Assembly: GCA_012841735.1 (NCBI GenBank)
Contig: DUUE01000338.1
Span: 1 to 14,037 of the forward strand
Origin: Bacillota bacterium
Lineage (GTDB): Bacteria; Bacillota; Dethiobacteria; Dethiobacterales; Dethiobacteraceae
DNA: 14,037 bases
Direction of reading: 5' to 3'
Part shown: one piece after another, positions 7,090 through 12,781 of the stretch
Layout of the letters: each line of letters opens with the position of its first letter
Position numbering within the stretch: position 1 is the first letter of the stretch
Notes under the pieces: model-generated
What the model was told of the DNA's origin: nothing
What the model saw: only the letters and a program-made list of their open reading frames with translations
Database searches by the model: none
Translations under genes and position numbers: made by a program

Positions 7090-7713
7090 TCAGCTGCCGG
7101 CAGCCAGTTTGCGCAGTTGTCCAAGCGCCTTTTTCGTGCCGACGGCAAGCAGTATGTCCCCGGCTGTGAGCACCAGTTCAGCATCCGGTGACACATACCA
7201 GCGTTTCTGGTGGCGGACGGCTATCACCGTTGCTCCGGTTATGCTGCGCAGCCGTGTTTCCTGCAGACTGTAGCCGTTTAAGGGAGAAGCGGGGCCGAGA
7301 GTAATTTCTTCGGCATTTTGCATATTTTTCAGCATACCTGCTTTATAGGAAACAATATCGCGGACAACACGTTCAATTTCTGCGTTAATCCTGTTCCGCT
7401 CTTTTGTCAGTTGCTGCAGACGTTTCTCCAGTGCCCCCAGAGTACTGTGTTCCTGAAAACTGTCAATAAACTCCCTGGCGGCCTGGCGTGACAAAATAAT
7501 GGTCCCGCTGTTCGGCACTACTGTCACAACTTCTTTTGCCTGCAAAAGCGCCAGTGCTTTCCTTACCGTTTCCGGGGAAATATTATATTTGCCCGCCAGG
7601 GTTGAACGGCCGGAAATTTTCTCCCCTTCCTGATAAACGCCTTGTACAATGTCCCCGGCCAAAAGTATGGCAATTTGCTCAAAACGGGCAATTTCTACCG
7701 TTTGCTCTTTCAT
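7090..7713 (-). CDS. busR: GntR/RCK_C transcriptional regulator, BusR type
   Basis: This 207-aa protein has a GntR winged helix-turn-helix at about 8-76 (ISGRSTLAGKYNISPETVRKAL), a coiled-coil linker at about 88-120 (EKRLQQLTKERNRINAEIERVV) and an RCK_C/TrkA_C domain at about 135-205. This is the architecture of BusR, which binds c-di-AMP through RCK_C and represses the betaine transporter busA in lactic acid bacteria. Here it is the first gene of the transporter operon itself. GGAGGTGG lies about 5 nt before the ATG. A perfect inverted repeat overlaps its promoter, pointing to autorepression of the whole operon. The fold assignment is firm; c-di-AMP binding is inferred from the family. Confidence 0.88.
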   Translation of the reverse strand: MKEQTVEIARFEQIAILLAGDIVQGVYQEGEKISGRSTLAGKYNISPETVRKALALLQAKEVVTVVPNSGTIILSRQAAREFIDSFQEHSTLGALEKRLQQLTKERNRINAEIERVVRDIVSYKAGMLKNMQNAEEITLGPASPLNGYSLQETRLRSITGATVIAVRHQKRWYVSPDAELVLTAGDILLAVGTKKALGQLRKLAAGS

Positions 7714-7726
7714 GTATCCACCTCCA

Positions 7727-7763
7727 AACCGACAACCTTATGTTATATTACAGGTTGTCGGTT
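7727..7763. promoter_or_regulatory. Predicted BusR operator: perfect 12-bp inverted repeat
   Basis: AACCGACAACCT (7727-7738) and AGGTTGTCGGTT (7752-7763) are exact inverted copies separated by 13 bp. One arm lies between the -35 and -10 of the busR promoter and the other covers the start region up to the ribosome binding site. This is where a repressor would block the operon. The GACAACC unit also occurs twice in tandem on the minus strand (7766-7753). Confidence 0.78.
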
Positions 7764-7768
7764 GTCAA
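7742..7768 (-). promoter_or_regulatory. Promoter of the busR-opuC operon
   Basis: On the minus strand a consensus TTGACA (7768-7763) is followed after 15 nt by TATAAC, or after 17 nt by TAACAT. The start would fall about 20-30 nt ahead of the busR ribosome binding site. The inverted-repeat operator overlaps these elements. Confidence 0.68.
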
Positions 7769-7866
7769 GCACAGCAGGGGTGGAATTATCGTCTGCAGGC
7801 TGCGGCAGGAAGTTTGGGCTGGTAACGAGAAATTTATCTTTATGCGTCCGGGAAAGGGGGCAAAAA

Positions 7867-9414
7867 ATGCTGGCAGAAGCACAGAAAAAGCTGCAAGAAG
7901 TATTCGGCTATCCCGCTTTTCGCGGCGGCCAGGGTAAAGTAGTGGCAAGCCTGCTGGCACAGCAGGACACAGTGGCCATTATGCCGACCGGTGCGGGCAA
8001 ATCGCTCTGTTACCAGCTTCCCGCCCTGTTGGCCGATGGAATGACACTTGTTGTGTCGCCTTTAATCGCCCTCATGAAAGACCAGGTGGACGGCTTGCCG
8101 GCACATGGTGTAGCCGCCACTTTTCTCAACAGTTCCCTGAAGGCCGGCGAACTGCGGGAGCGGCTGGAAGGAATCAAAAATGGCCGCTACAAGCTGGTTT
8201 ATGTGGCGCCGGAGCGCCTGCAGGCGGAAAATTTTCTGGAAGTGGCCTGCCGGGTGCATATCAGCCTGGTGGCGGTGGATGAGGCGCACTGTGTCTCCCA
8301 GTGGGGGCATGATTTCCGTCCCAGCTACCGCAAAATTCCCCTCTTTCTTGACAAGCTCCCCCGCCGGCCGGTGCTCGGTGCCTTTACGGCCACGGCAACA
8401 CCGGAGGTAAAAGAAGATATTGTCAGGCTTTTGCGTTTGCAGCGCCCCCATGTTATTGTCACCGGCTTCGACCGCAAAAATCTTTTTTATGCCGTGCTGC
8501 GGGGAGCGGACAAAGATGAATTTTTACTGAATTACCTTGCCGCCCACAGAAAGCAGTCCGGTATTGTTTATGCCGCCACCCGGGAAGACGTGGACAGAAT
8601 AGCCGGACTTCTGCAAAAGAACGGCCTGGTCTGCGGCCGGTATCACGCAGGTATGCGCAAAGCGGAACGCTCGGCCGCCCAGGATGCTTTTCTGCGGGAT
8701 GAACTGCCTGTGATGGTGGCCACCAATGCTTTCGGCATGGGTATTGATAAAGCAAACGTCCGCTTTGTGATTCATTACAGCATACCGCAAAATCTTGAAG
8801 CTTATTACCAGGAGGCAGGGCGGGCAGGCAGGGACGGGGAAGCGGGCGAATGCATCCTGCTCTATCATCCCCGGGATAAAATTGTGCAGCAATACCTGAT
8901 CGAACAGACTGTTTTTTCACCCGTCAGGCAGCGGCATGAACTTGCCAGGCTCCAGCTGGTGGTGGATTACTGTCATACTGCAAAATGCCTGCGCCGGACG
9001 CTGCTGGACTATTTTGGCGACGGGGAAGGAGAGGAAAAGTGCGGAAACTGCAGCAACTGCCGTAATGACGGGGAAGTTGACGATGTAACCGTGGATGCAC
9101 AGAAAATCCTTTCCTGTGTCTGGCGGCTGAAAGAGCGCTTTGGCGCGGCCATGGTCGCCCAGGTGCTCAAGGGTGCAGGCACGAAAAGAATCCGTCAGCT
9201 GCGGCTGGACAAGGTCAGTACCTACGGAATTATGGCGGAGAAAAGTATGGCGGAAATCCGTGACCTGATCGGTTTCCTGACGGCTGAAGGCTACCTGCGC
9301 CCGACTGAAGGTAAATACCCGCTCCTGAAGCTGGGGCAAAAGGCGGCCGCTGTCCTGAAGGGACATGCCAGTGTCCTGATGCCCGCCCGCAGTCGTGTTC
9401 AGGGCGGACGGTAA
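7867..9414 (+). CDS. recQ: ATP-dependent DNA helicase RecQ (no HRDC domain)
   Basis: This 515-aa superfamily 2 helicase unwinds DNA 3'-5' in recombination and repair. The ATG at 7867 has GGAAAGGGGG about 7 nt ahead; the open frame extends further upstream but has no better start. Motifs include motif 0 (GYPAFRGGQ, 14-22), Walker A PTGAGKS (40-46), DEAH (138-141) with the aromatic-rich loop HCVSQWGHDFRPSY, TATAT (174-178) and motif VI QEAGRAGRDG (315-324). The RecQ zinc site is C374, C392, C395 and C398. A winged-helix RQC domain fills about 408-505. The protein then ends, so the HRDC domain of longer RecQ (about 600 aa) is absent. It is divergent from busR with a 153-bp shared intergenic region, and I cannot place its own promoter with confidence. 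Confidence 0.95.
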   Translation: MLAEAQKKLQEVFGYPAFRGGQGKVVASLLAQQDTVAIMPTGAGKSLCYQLPALLADGMTLVVSPLIALMKDQVDGLPAHGVAATFLNSSLKAGELRERLEGIKNGRYKLVYVAPERLQAENFLEVACRVHISLVAVDEAHCVSQWGHDFRPSYRKIPLFLDKLPRRPVLGAFTATATPEVKEDIVRLLRLQRPHVIVTGFDRKNLFYAVLRGADKDEFLLNYLAAHRKQSGIVYAATREDVDRIAGLLQKNGLVCGRYHAGMRKAERSAAQDAFLRDELPVMVATNAFGMGIDKANVRFVIHYSIPQNLEAYYQEAGRAGRDGEAGECILLYHPRDKIVQQYLIEQTVFSPVRQRHELARLQLVVDYCHTAKCLRRTLLDYFGDGEGEEKCGNCSNCRNDGEVDDVTVDAQKILSCVWRLKERFGAAMVAQVLKGAGTKRIRQLRLDKVSTYGIMAEKSMAEIRDLIGFLTAEGYLRPTEGKYPLLKLGQKAAAVLKGHASVLMPARSRVQGGR

Positions 9415-9449
9415 ATGTTTCTGTGGCTGCCCGGGGAAAACGACCGGGG

Positions 9450-9478
9450 TTGCGGGAAAGGCCGCCGCCTGGTAAAGT
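9450..9478 (+). promoter_or_regulatory. Probable queF promoter
   Basis: TTGCGG (9450-9455) and TAAAGT (9473-9478) are 17 nt apart, and TGG ahead of the -10 gives an extended -10 element. The predicted start near 9485 would place the preQ1 riboswitch at the very 5' end of the mRNA. Confidence 0.5.
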
Positions 9479-9493
9479 TAACATGATGTCTTT

Positions 9494-9530
9494 GGCGGTC
9501 GCAGAACCCGCCTTAACAAAACAAAGGAGG
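9494..9530 (+). promoter_or_regulatory. preQ1-I riboswitch controlling queF translation
   Basis: Stem P1 is GGCGG (9494-9498) with CCGCC (9508-9512). The loop TCGCAGAAC (9499-9507) and the tail TTAACAAAACAAAGG (9513-9527) match the Thermoanaerobacter tengcongensis preQ1-I aptamer almost base for base as I recall it, with one loop base missing (its U12) and one A added before GG. C9507 corresponds to the ligand-pairing C15. The tail runs directly into the Shine-Dalgarno AAAGGAGG (9523-9530), so preQ1 binding would hide it in the pseudoknot and stop translation. queF is in the pathway of the ligand, which confirms the assignment. Confidence 0.93.
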
Positions 9531-9538
9531 AACAACAG

Positions 9539-9922
9539 GTGAAAACAGAAGAATTCTATGCTCTGGGAAATGTTGTCAAGGAACCGGTACGCAAGCTGGA
9601 TGTTTTCCCAAAACCGGAAGGGGTAACCACGGTGGTAATGGAAAGCGATGAAGTGACCAGTCTGTGTCCTGTAACCGGGCAGCCGGACTGGGAAACTGTT
9701 ACAATTGAGTATGTACCGGACAAACTCTGCATTGAAAGCAAGAGCCTGAAGCTTTATTTCTGGAGCTTTCGCCAGGAGGGGCTTTTTTGCGAAGCCCTTG
9801 CAGCAAAAATTGCCAATGATGTGGGGGAGGCGTGCAAACCACATTCCTGTACCGTAACCGTCCGGCAAAAACCGCGCGGGGGCATCACCATTACCGCCAC
9901 TGCCCGCTATGAAAAAAGCTAA
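9539..9922 (+). CDS. queF: NADPH-dependent preQ0 reductase QueF
   Basis: This 127-aa type I QueF reduces 7-cyano-7-deazaguanine (preQ0) to preQ1 in queuosine tRNA modification. It starts at GTG 9539, with AAAGGAGG 8 nt ahead. The active-site block SLCPVTGQPDW holds nucleophile C43, which forms the thioimide with substrate, and acid D50. The QueF signature ESKSLKLYFW is at 66-75. The following segment reads G81-L-F-C84-E85, whereas Bacillus subtilis QueF has FHE. Glu85 is kept, but the usual His is replaced by Cys84. Expression is controlled by the preQ1 riboswitch directly upstream. It is a single-gene unit here, with no queC/D/E in the window. Confidence 0.95.
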   Translation: MKTEEFYALGNVVKEPVRKLDVFPKPEGVTTVVMESDEVTSLCPVTGQPDWETVTIEYVPDKLCIESKSLKLYFWSFRQEGLFCEALAAKIANDVGEACKPHSCTVTVRQKPRGGITITATARYEKS

Positions 9923-10115
9923 TCCCGGGGGGCGGCTTCCAAGGGTGGGAAGTAAAAGTTTGCCCTGTGCGGGTTAAAGATCGCCCCTGTCCCGGCTCCG
10001 GCGAAAAAGCTGCAGGAACAGCAACAGCTTTCATAATTAAGACAAAAATAATGCAAAATTTTCCGTGTCCGGGGCACAATGGTAGTAGAACACTTCCTTG
10101 GAAAGGGGCGGTCAG

Positions 10116-10355
10116 ATGACTGAGGTTTATCTGGATTTGGGGCAAAGTATTGACCGGCGGGATGTCATGAATTTGAGGCGGCGTTTGTCCGCATTGGGCC
10201 GGGAGGACCAGATTACCATTCGCATGGAGGCGGCAGATGCTCATGTGGCGGACCTGATTACCGCCGAGTTGTCGCAGCAGGGCTTTGACTGGCAGCCCCA
10301 TGGCAGCCATAGCGGGCGTGATTATTATCTGACAGCCAGAAGAAAAAGGACGTAA
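10116..10355 (+). CDS. Small protein of unknown function (79 aa)
   Basis: The ATG at 10116 is chosen because GAAAGGGG (10101-10108) stands 7 nt ahead; the in-frame TTG at 10098 lies upstream of that site. The acidic-to-basic 79-residue protein appears to alternate beta-alpha-beta-alpha-beta-beta: TEVYLDLG, DRRDVMNLRRRLSALG, QITIRMEA, HVADLITAELSQQG, FDWQPHGSHSG, RDYYLTARR. That order is seen in the TusA/SirA fold, but there is no conserved Cys and no Cys at all, so a sulfur-carrier role is excluded. It has no signal peptide or membrane span. I do not recognise the family. It stands alone, with about 190 bp of non-coding DNA in front and a perfect palindrome straight after its stop. Confidence 0.7.
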   Translation: MTEVYLDLGQSIDRRDVMNLRRRLSALGREDQITIRMEAADAHVADLITAELSQQGFDWQPHGSHSGRDYYLTARRKRT

Positions 10356-10387
10356 CAGGAAGCCTTCGCCCGGGCGAAGGCTTCCTG
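10356..10387. repeat. 32-bp perfect palindrome directly after a stop codon
   Basis: The arms 10356-10371 and 10372-10387 are exact reverse complements with no spacer, giving an RNA hairpin of about 14 bp with a 4-nt loop. It begins at the base after the TAA of the small gene. No T run follows on either strand. It may act as a U-less terminator or 3'-end stabiliser, like the hairpin at 2582-2609. Confidence 0.8.
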
Positions 10388-10538
10388 CCATAAATTACAA
10401 AAGCATAACAATAATAATCACTGCCTGCAGGTGGCAGGAAATAATCTGTGAATGGAGAAGATTGTTTAAGGATAAAAAAACAACTTTACCGCCGGCAGCG
10501 GAAAATGGGCTTAAGACAAGCGTTAGGAGGGCTTTGCC

Positions 10539-10862
10539 ATGAACAAGTATTATTATGATGAAGATTTGGCCTTGGTCTACAAAATCAGCCCGGTCGTTGC
10601 TTCTGTTGTGGAAAGTGTTAATGAGAATATGCCTGCCACAATTTTAGTCCATGCCGATATTAAGGTAACTAATTTTAAGCGGGAAAAAATCAGGCGCACC
10701 ATTTCCGAGGTCTATCCTGCCAACCGCTATAACCCGGATTCGGCAAAAAAGATTTTCAAAGATACAATCCTGCCACAGGTCCTGGGCAATGCCGTGGCCA
10801 TCAGCAAGGAAGAATATGATGCCCTGAAAATGCGTTTGGAGCCTGTATCCTACTGCAATTAA
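10539..10862 (+). CDS. Hypothetical protein (107 aa)
   Basis: The ATG at 10539 follows AGGAGGG at 8 nt spacing, a strong site. The 107-residue protein begins with an acidic, tyrosine-rich segment (NKYYYDEDLALVYK), continues with a helix and a VHADIKVTNFKREKIRRTI stretch, and ends with SYCN. There is no signal peptide, transmembrane span or recognised motif, and only one Cys, near the C-terminus. I do not recognise the family. The ribosome binding site, the good codon structure and a U-tract terminator 15 nt downstream support it as a real gene. It appears to be a single-gene unit between the palindrome at 10356-10387 and the serpin gene. Confidence 0.7.
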   Translation: MNKYYYDEDLALVYKISPVVASVVESVNENMPATILVHADIKVTNFKREKIRRTISEVYPANRYNPDSAKKIFKDTILPQVLGNAVAISKEEYDALKMRLEPVSYCN

Positions 10863-10876
10863 AAGAGGAAAAAGAT

Positions 10877-10915
10877 AAGCTTGCGCACCGCTTTTATTGC
10901 CGCAGGCTTTTTTTT
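10877..10915 (+). terminator. Intrinsic terminator of the 107-aa gene
   Basis: AAGCTTGCG (10877-10885) pairs with CGCAGGCTT (10901-10909) through nine pairs, one of them G-U, followed by a run of eight T (10908-10915). It stands 15 nt after the stop codon. Confidence 0.88.
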
Positions 10916-11022
10916 GCCTGTTTTTCTCCGCGCCGCCGGGCGGAACTTTTTCCCGGATGACACGTCTTAAATAACAGTAGCCCGAGCTGAAAAGAGCTTT
11001 TGCTCAGGGAGGTGCCGAGTAC

Positions 11023-12231
11023 ATGAAAAAGGGAATTGCCGTCCTGCTTGTCCTGCTTTCCCTGACCCTGCCGCTGGCAGGCTGTTTTACCGCCAGACCC
11101 GGGCGGGCGGCGGCTACAGAAGTGGATGAACGCCTGCTTGCCGCCAATACGGGATTTGCCTTTAAACTGTTGCCGCACCTGTTGCAGGAGAGTCCCGGAG
11201 ATAATGTTTTCTTTTCACCTGCAAGTATTGCCATTGCCCTGGCTATGACTTACAATGGTGCTGCAGGCGGCACACAGGAAGAGATGGCGCAGGTCATGGG
11301 GGTTGAAACAATGCCGCCGGCGGAACTGAATGCCGCCAACAGGGACCTGCTGAGTATTCTGGAGAATCCGGACCATGGTGTGGAAACGCTGCTTGCCAAT
11401 TCGCTCTGGCCCGCGGCAGGCGCGGAACTGCTGGAGGATTTTGTTGACCGGATCACCAAGTTCTATGCAGCGGAAATATCCTCCCTGGATTACACCAAAA
11501 ACGATGCTGTCAGCACCATCAACAACTGGGTGGCAAAGAAAACCAAGGGTAAAATCCCCGAGCTTTTTAAAGACCTTTCTCCCACCACACGCCTGGTGCT
11601 GGTCAATGCCCTTTATTTCAAGGCGGCCTGGTCCAAAGCATTTGACAAAAAGCTGACACATGAAGCGCCTTTCTTTCTGGAAGACGGCACAAACATTACT
11701 GTACCCATGATGCACCGGAAGGGCACTTTCTCCTGCCTGAGGGGAGACGGATTTCAGGCTGTGCGCCTGCCATACGGCAAGGGCCGGGTTGCCATGTATG
11801 TTTTTGTCCCGGAGTCAGGGACAGATGCTTTTGCCGCCCTGCTGACCCCACAGAACTGGAAAAACTGGTTGTCGTCCTTCAGGGAAACAGATGATGCGCT
11901 GGTATTCCTGCCGCGTTTCAGCGCACGCTTTTCCCGGGAGTTAAATGAACCGCTGCAGAAACTGGGGATGGAGGCCGCTTTTACCGGTGAGGCGGATTTC
12001 AGCGGTATGACTCCGGGCGGCGGCTGGTTTGTTTCCCTGGTGATGCATGAGGCTGCCATCGAAGTGAATGAGGAAGGCACGGAAGCGGCAGCGGCAACGG
12101 GGGTTGCCATGGATGAAGCCGCCGTGCTGGATCCTTTTATCCTGCGGGCCGACAGGCCGTTCTTCTTTGCCATCTGTGACGATTCAACAGGAACCATTCT
12201 CTTCCTGGGTATCATTAAAAATCCGCAATAA
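11023..12231 (+). CDS. Serpin-family protease inhibitor, lipoprotein
   Basis: This 402-aa protein has a lipoprotein signal (MKKG, hydrophobic core, lipobox LAGC with Cys21), so it should be anchored outside the cell. GGGAGGTG precedes the ATG at a spacing of about 9 nt. The mature part is a complete serpin: NVFFSPASIAIALAMTYNGA (61-80), the shutter region with NALYFKAAW (195-203) and HEAAIEVNEEGTEAAAATG (342-360). The hinge G352-T-E-A-A-A-A-T is the small-residue type of inhibitory serpins, which trap serine or cysteine proteases by inserting the cleaved loop into the main beta sheet. The scissile bond is likely near A366-A367, perhaps a residue or two later, suggesting elastase- or subtilisin-like targets. 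It is a monocistronic gene with its own terminator. Confidence 0.93.
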   Translation: MKKGIAVLLVLLSLTLPLAGCFTARPGRAAATEVDERLLAANTGFAFKLLPHLLQESPGDNVFFSPASIAIALAMTYNGAAGGTQEEMAQVMGVETMPPAELNAANRDLLSILENPDHGVETLLANSLWPAAGAELLEDFVDRITKFYAAEISSLDYTKNDAVSTINNWVAKKTKGKIPELFKDLSPTTRLVLVNALYFKAAWSKAFDKKLTHEAPFFLEDGTNITVPMMHRKGTFSCLRGDGFQAVRLPYGKGRVAMYVFVPESGTDAFAALLTPQNWKNWLSSFRETDDALVFLPRFSARFSRELNEPLQKLGMEAAFTGEADFSGMTPGGGWFVSLVMHEAAIEVNEEGTEAAAATGVAMDEAAVLDPFILRADRPFFFAICDDSTGTILFLGIIKNPQ

Positions 12232-12242
12232 ACTGTTTTTAT

Positions 12243-12273
12243 GGCTGTTTTCAGGCGAAAACGGCCTTTTTTT
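12243..12273 (+). terminator. Intrinsic terminator of the serpin gene
   Basis: GGCTGTTTTC (12243-12252) pairs with GAAAACGGCC (12257-12266) around AGGC, with one G-U pair, and seven T follow (12267-12273). It lies 12 nt after the stop codon. Confidence 0.92.
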
Positions 12274-12293
12274 ACGTTTATCGTGTATATACA

Positions 12294-12313
12294 TGTCAAT
12301 CTTAAAATTGACA
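12294..12313. repeat. Inverted repeat overlapping the hydrogenase-operon -35
   Basis: TGTCAAT (12294-12300) and ATTGACA (12307-12313) are perfect inverted copies with a 6-bp AT-rich spacer. The right arm contains the whole -35 hexamer, so a protein bound here would affect RNA polymerase directly. No known regulator is assigned. Confidence 0.5.
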
Positions 12314-12335
12314 AATTTGCCCGGTGTGATATATT
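12308..12335 (+). promoter_or_regulatory. Promoter of the hydrogenase maturation operon
   Basis: A consensus TTGACA (12308-12313) and TATATT (12330-12335) are 16 nt apart, predicting a start near 12342. This is the strongest sigma-70-type promoter in the window. It is followed by a long leader and then the TM1266-family gene. Confidence 0.78.
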
Positions 12336-12351
12336 GTTAATTGATTCACAA
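12334..12351. promoter_or_regulatory. Rex-type operator over the transcription start
   Basis: TTGTTAA, four bases, TTCACAA matches the 18-bp consensus of the redox repressor Rex (TTGTKAA-N4-TTMACAA) in every fixed position. It overlaps the end of the -10 element and the predicted start point. Rex releases DNA when NADH is high, so operon expression would rise when the cell needs to dispose of electrons as hydrogen. The match is seen in the sequence; the Rex control is inferred. Confidence 0.72.
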
Positions 12352-12488
12352 GCTTAGGTGAGGCTTACGCTGACCCGGAGGCAAAAAAAGAAGATTCCTG
12401 CACCAAAGGGGCGACCTGCCGGAAAGGGGGAGCTGTCAGACAGGCATAGCAAGCTTGCCTTGTGCCTTTGTGCGGGGCAGGCTTTTTT
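12342..12488 (+). promoter_or_regulatory. Structured leader with attenuator: candidate riboswitch of unknown ligand
   Basis: The leader between the promoter and the first gene contains conserved-looking, purine-rich segments (12351-12450). These are followed by an intrinsic terminator: AAGCTTGCCTT (12451-12461) with GGGGCAGGCTT (12474-12484) and a T run to 12488. ACAGGCA (12440-12446) can instead pair with TGCC-T-TGT (12456-12463), which would break the terminator's left arm and so act as an antiterminator. CTGAC (12370-12374) can pair with GTCAG (12435-12439), closing a domain. TTAGGTGAGGCT...TACGCTG near the 5' end resembles the start of the M-box magnesium aptamer as I remember it, but its first hairpin is missing and the rest does not clearly fit. 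Confidence 0.55.
12451..12488 (+). terminator. Leader terminator inside the hydrogenase operon
   Basis: An eleven-pair stem with three G-U pairs (12451-12461 with 12474-12484) and a 12-nt loop is followed by six T (12483-12488). It lies 36 nt before the first gene of the operon, so it must be read through for hydE and hydF to be made from this promoter. Confidence 0.82.
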
Positions 12489-12524
12489 GCTCCTGTTGTA
12501 TCCTGTGGGGAGGGAGAGAGGGCA

Positions 12525-12770
12525 GTGGGGACCCGGATTGGCGTTGTGGGCATCGTGGTTGAAAAGATGGATGTGGTACCGAAGGTGAACAGGATCCTGT
12601 CCGCACACAAGGACAGCATAGTGGGCAGGATGGGAATCCCTTACCGGCAGCGGCAGGTGTCGGTTATTGCGCTGATTGTGGACGACACCACTGATGCCGT
12701 CGGCTCCCTGACCGGAAAATTAGGTGCTTTGCCCGGAGTAAGTGTCAAAACGGCGCTGACAAAAAGGTAA
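12525..12770 (+). CDS. TM1266-family iron-only hydrogenase system regulator
   Basis: This 81-aa protein matches the small ACT-like/NikR-C-like family typified by TM1266, found almost only beside [FeFe]-hydrogenase maturation genes and proposed to regulate that system. Family landmarks are RIGVVGIVVE (4-13), the IVGRMGIPYRQR block and the LTGKLGALPGVSVKTALTK end. The GTG at 12525 is chosen because GGGGAGGGAG (12507-12516) stands about 9 nt ahead and the product then has the normal length of 79-82 residues; the longer open frame would start inside the leader terminator. It precedes hydE by 11 nt and is the first gene of the operon. There is no DNA-binding domain, so a role as ligand sensor or protein partner is possible. 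Confidence 0.92.
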   Translation: MGTRIGVVGIVVEKMDVVPKVNRILSAHKDSIVGRMGIPYRQRQVSVIALIVDDTTDAVGSLTGKLGALPGVSVKTALTKR

Positions 12771-12781
12771 AGGGTGGTTTG

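Noticed and set aside
7642..7866. Extended RecQ N-terminus reaching into the busR gene
   Set aside because: The extra residues are not RecQ-like. They cross the divergent promoter and operator, and a strong site precedes the ATG at 7867.
9230..9868. 212-aa minus-strand open frame spanning recQ end and queF
   Set aside because: It runs across the riboswitch and a solid queF gene and shows no protein-like features.
9923..10115. Promoter or RNA gene ahead of the 79-aa protein
   Set aside because: I found no -35/-10 pair with acceptable spacing and no terminator-like hairpin with a T run.
10984..11005. Hairpin just before the serpin ribosome binding site as a riboswitch or thermosensor
   Set aside because: It is short, AT-rich and does not pair with the Shine-Dalgarno sequence; not enough to support regulation.
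12342..12450. Calling the leader an M-box (ykoK) magnesium riboswitch
   Set aside because: Only the 5' end and a short TACGCTG segment resemble it. The first hairpin is absent, the rest cannot be aligned by eye, and the downstream genes are not magnesium transporters.
12462..12524. Longer start for the TM1266-family gene
   Set aside because: It would begin inside the leader terminator and gives a non-family N-terminus.
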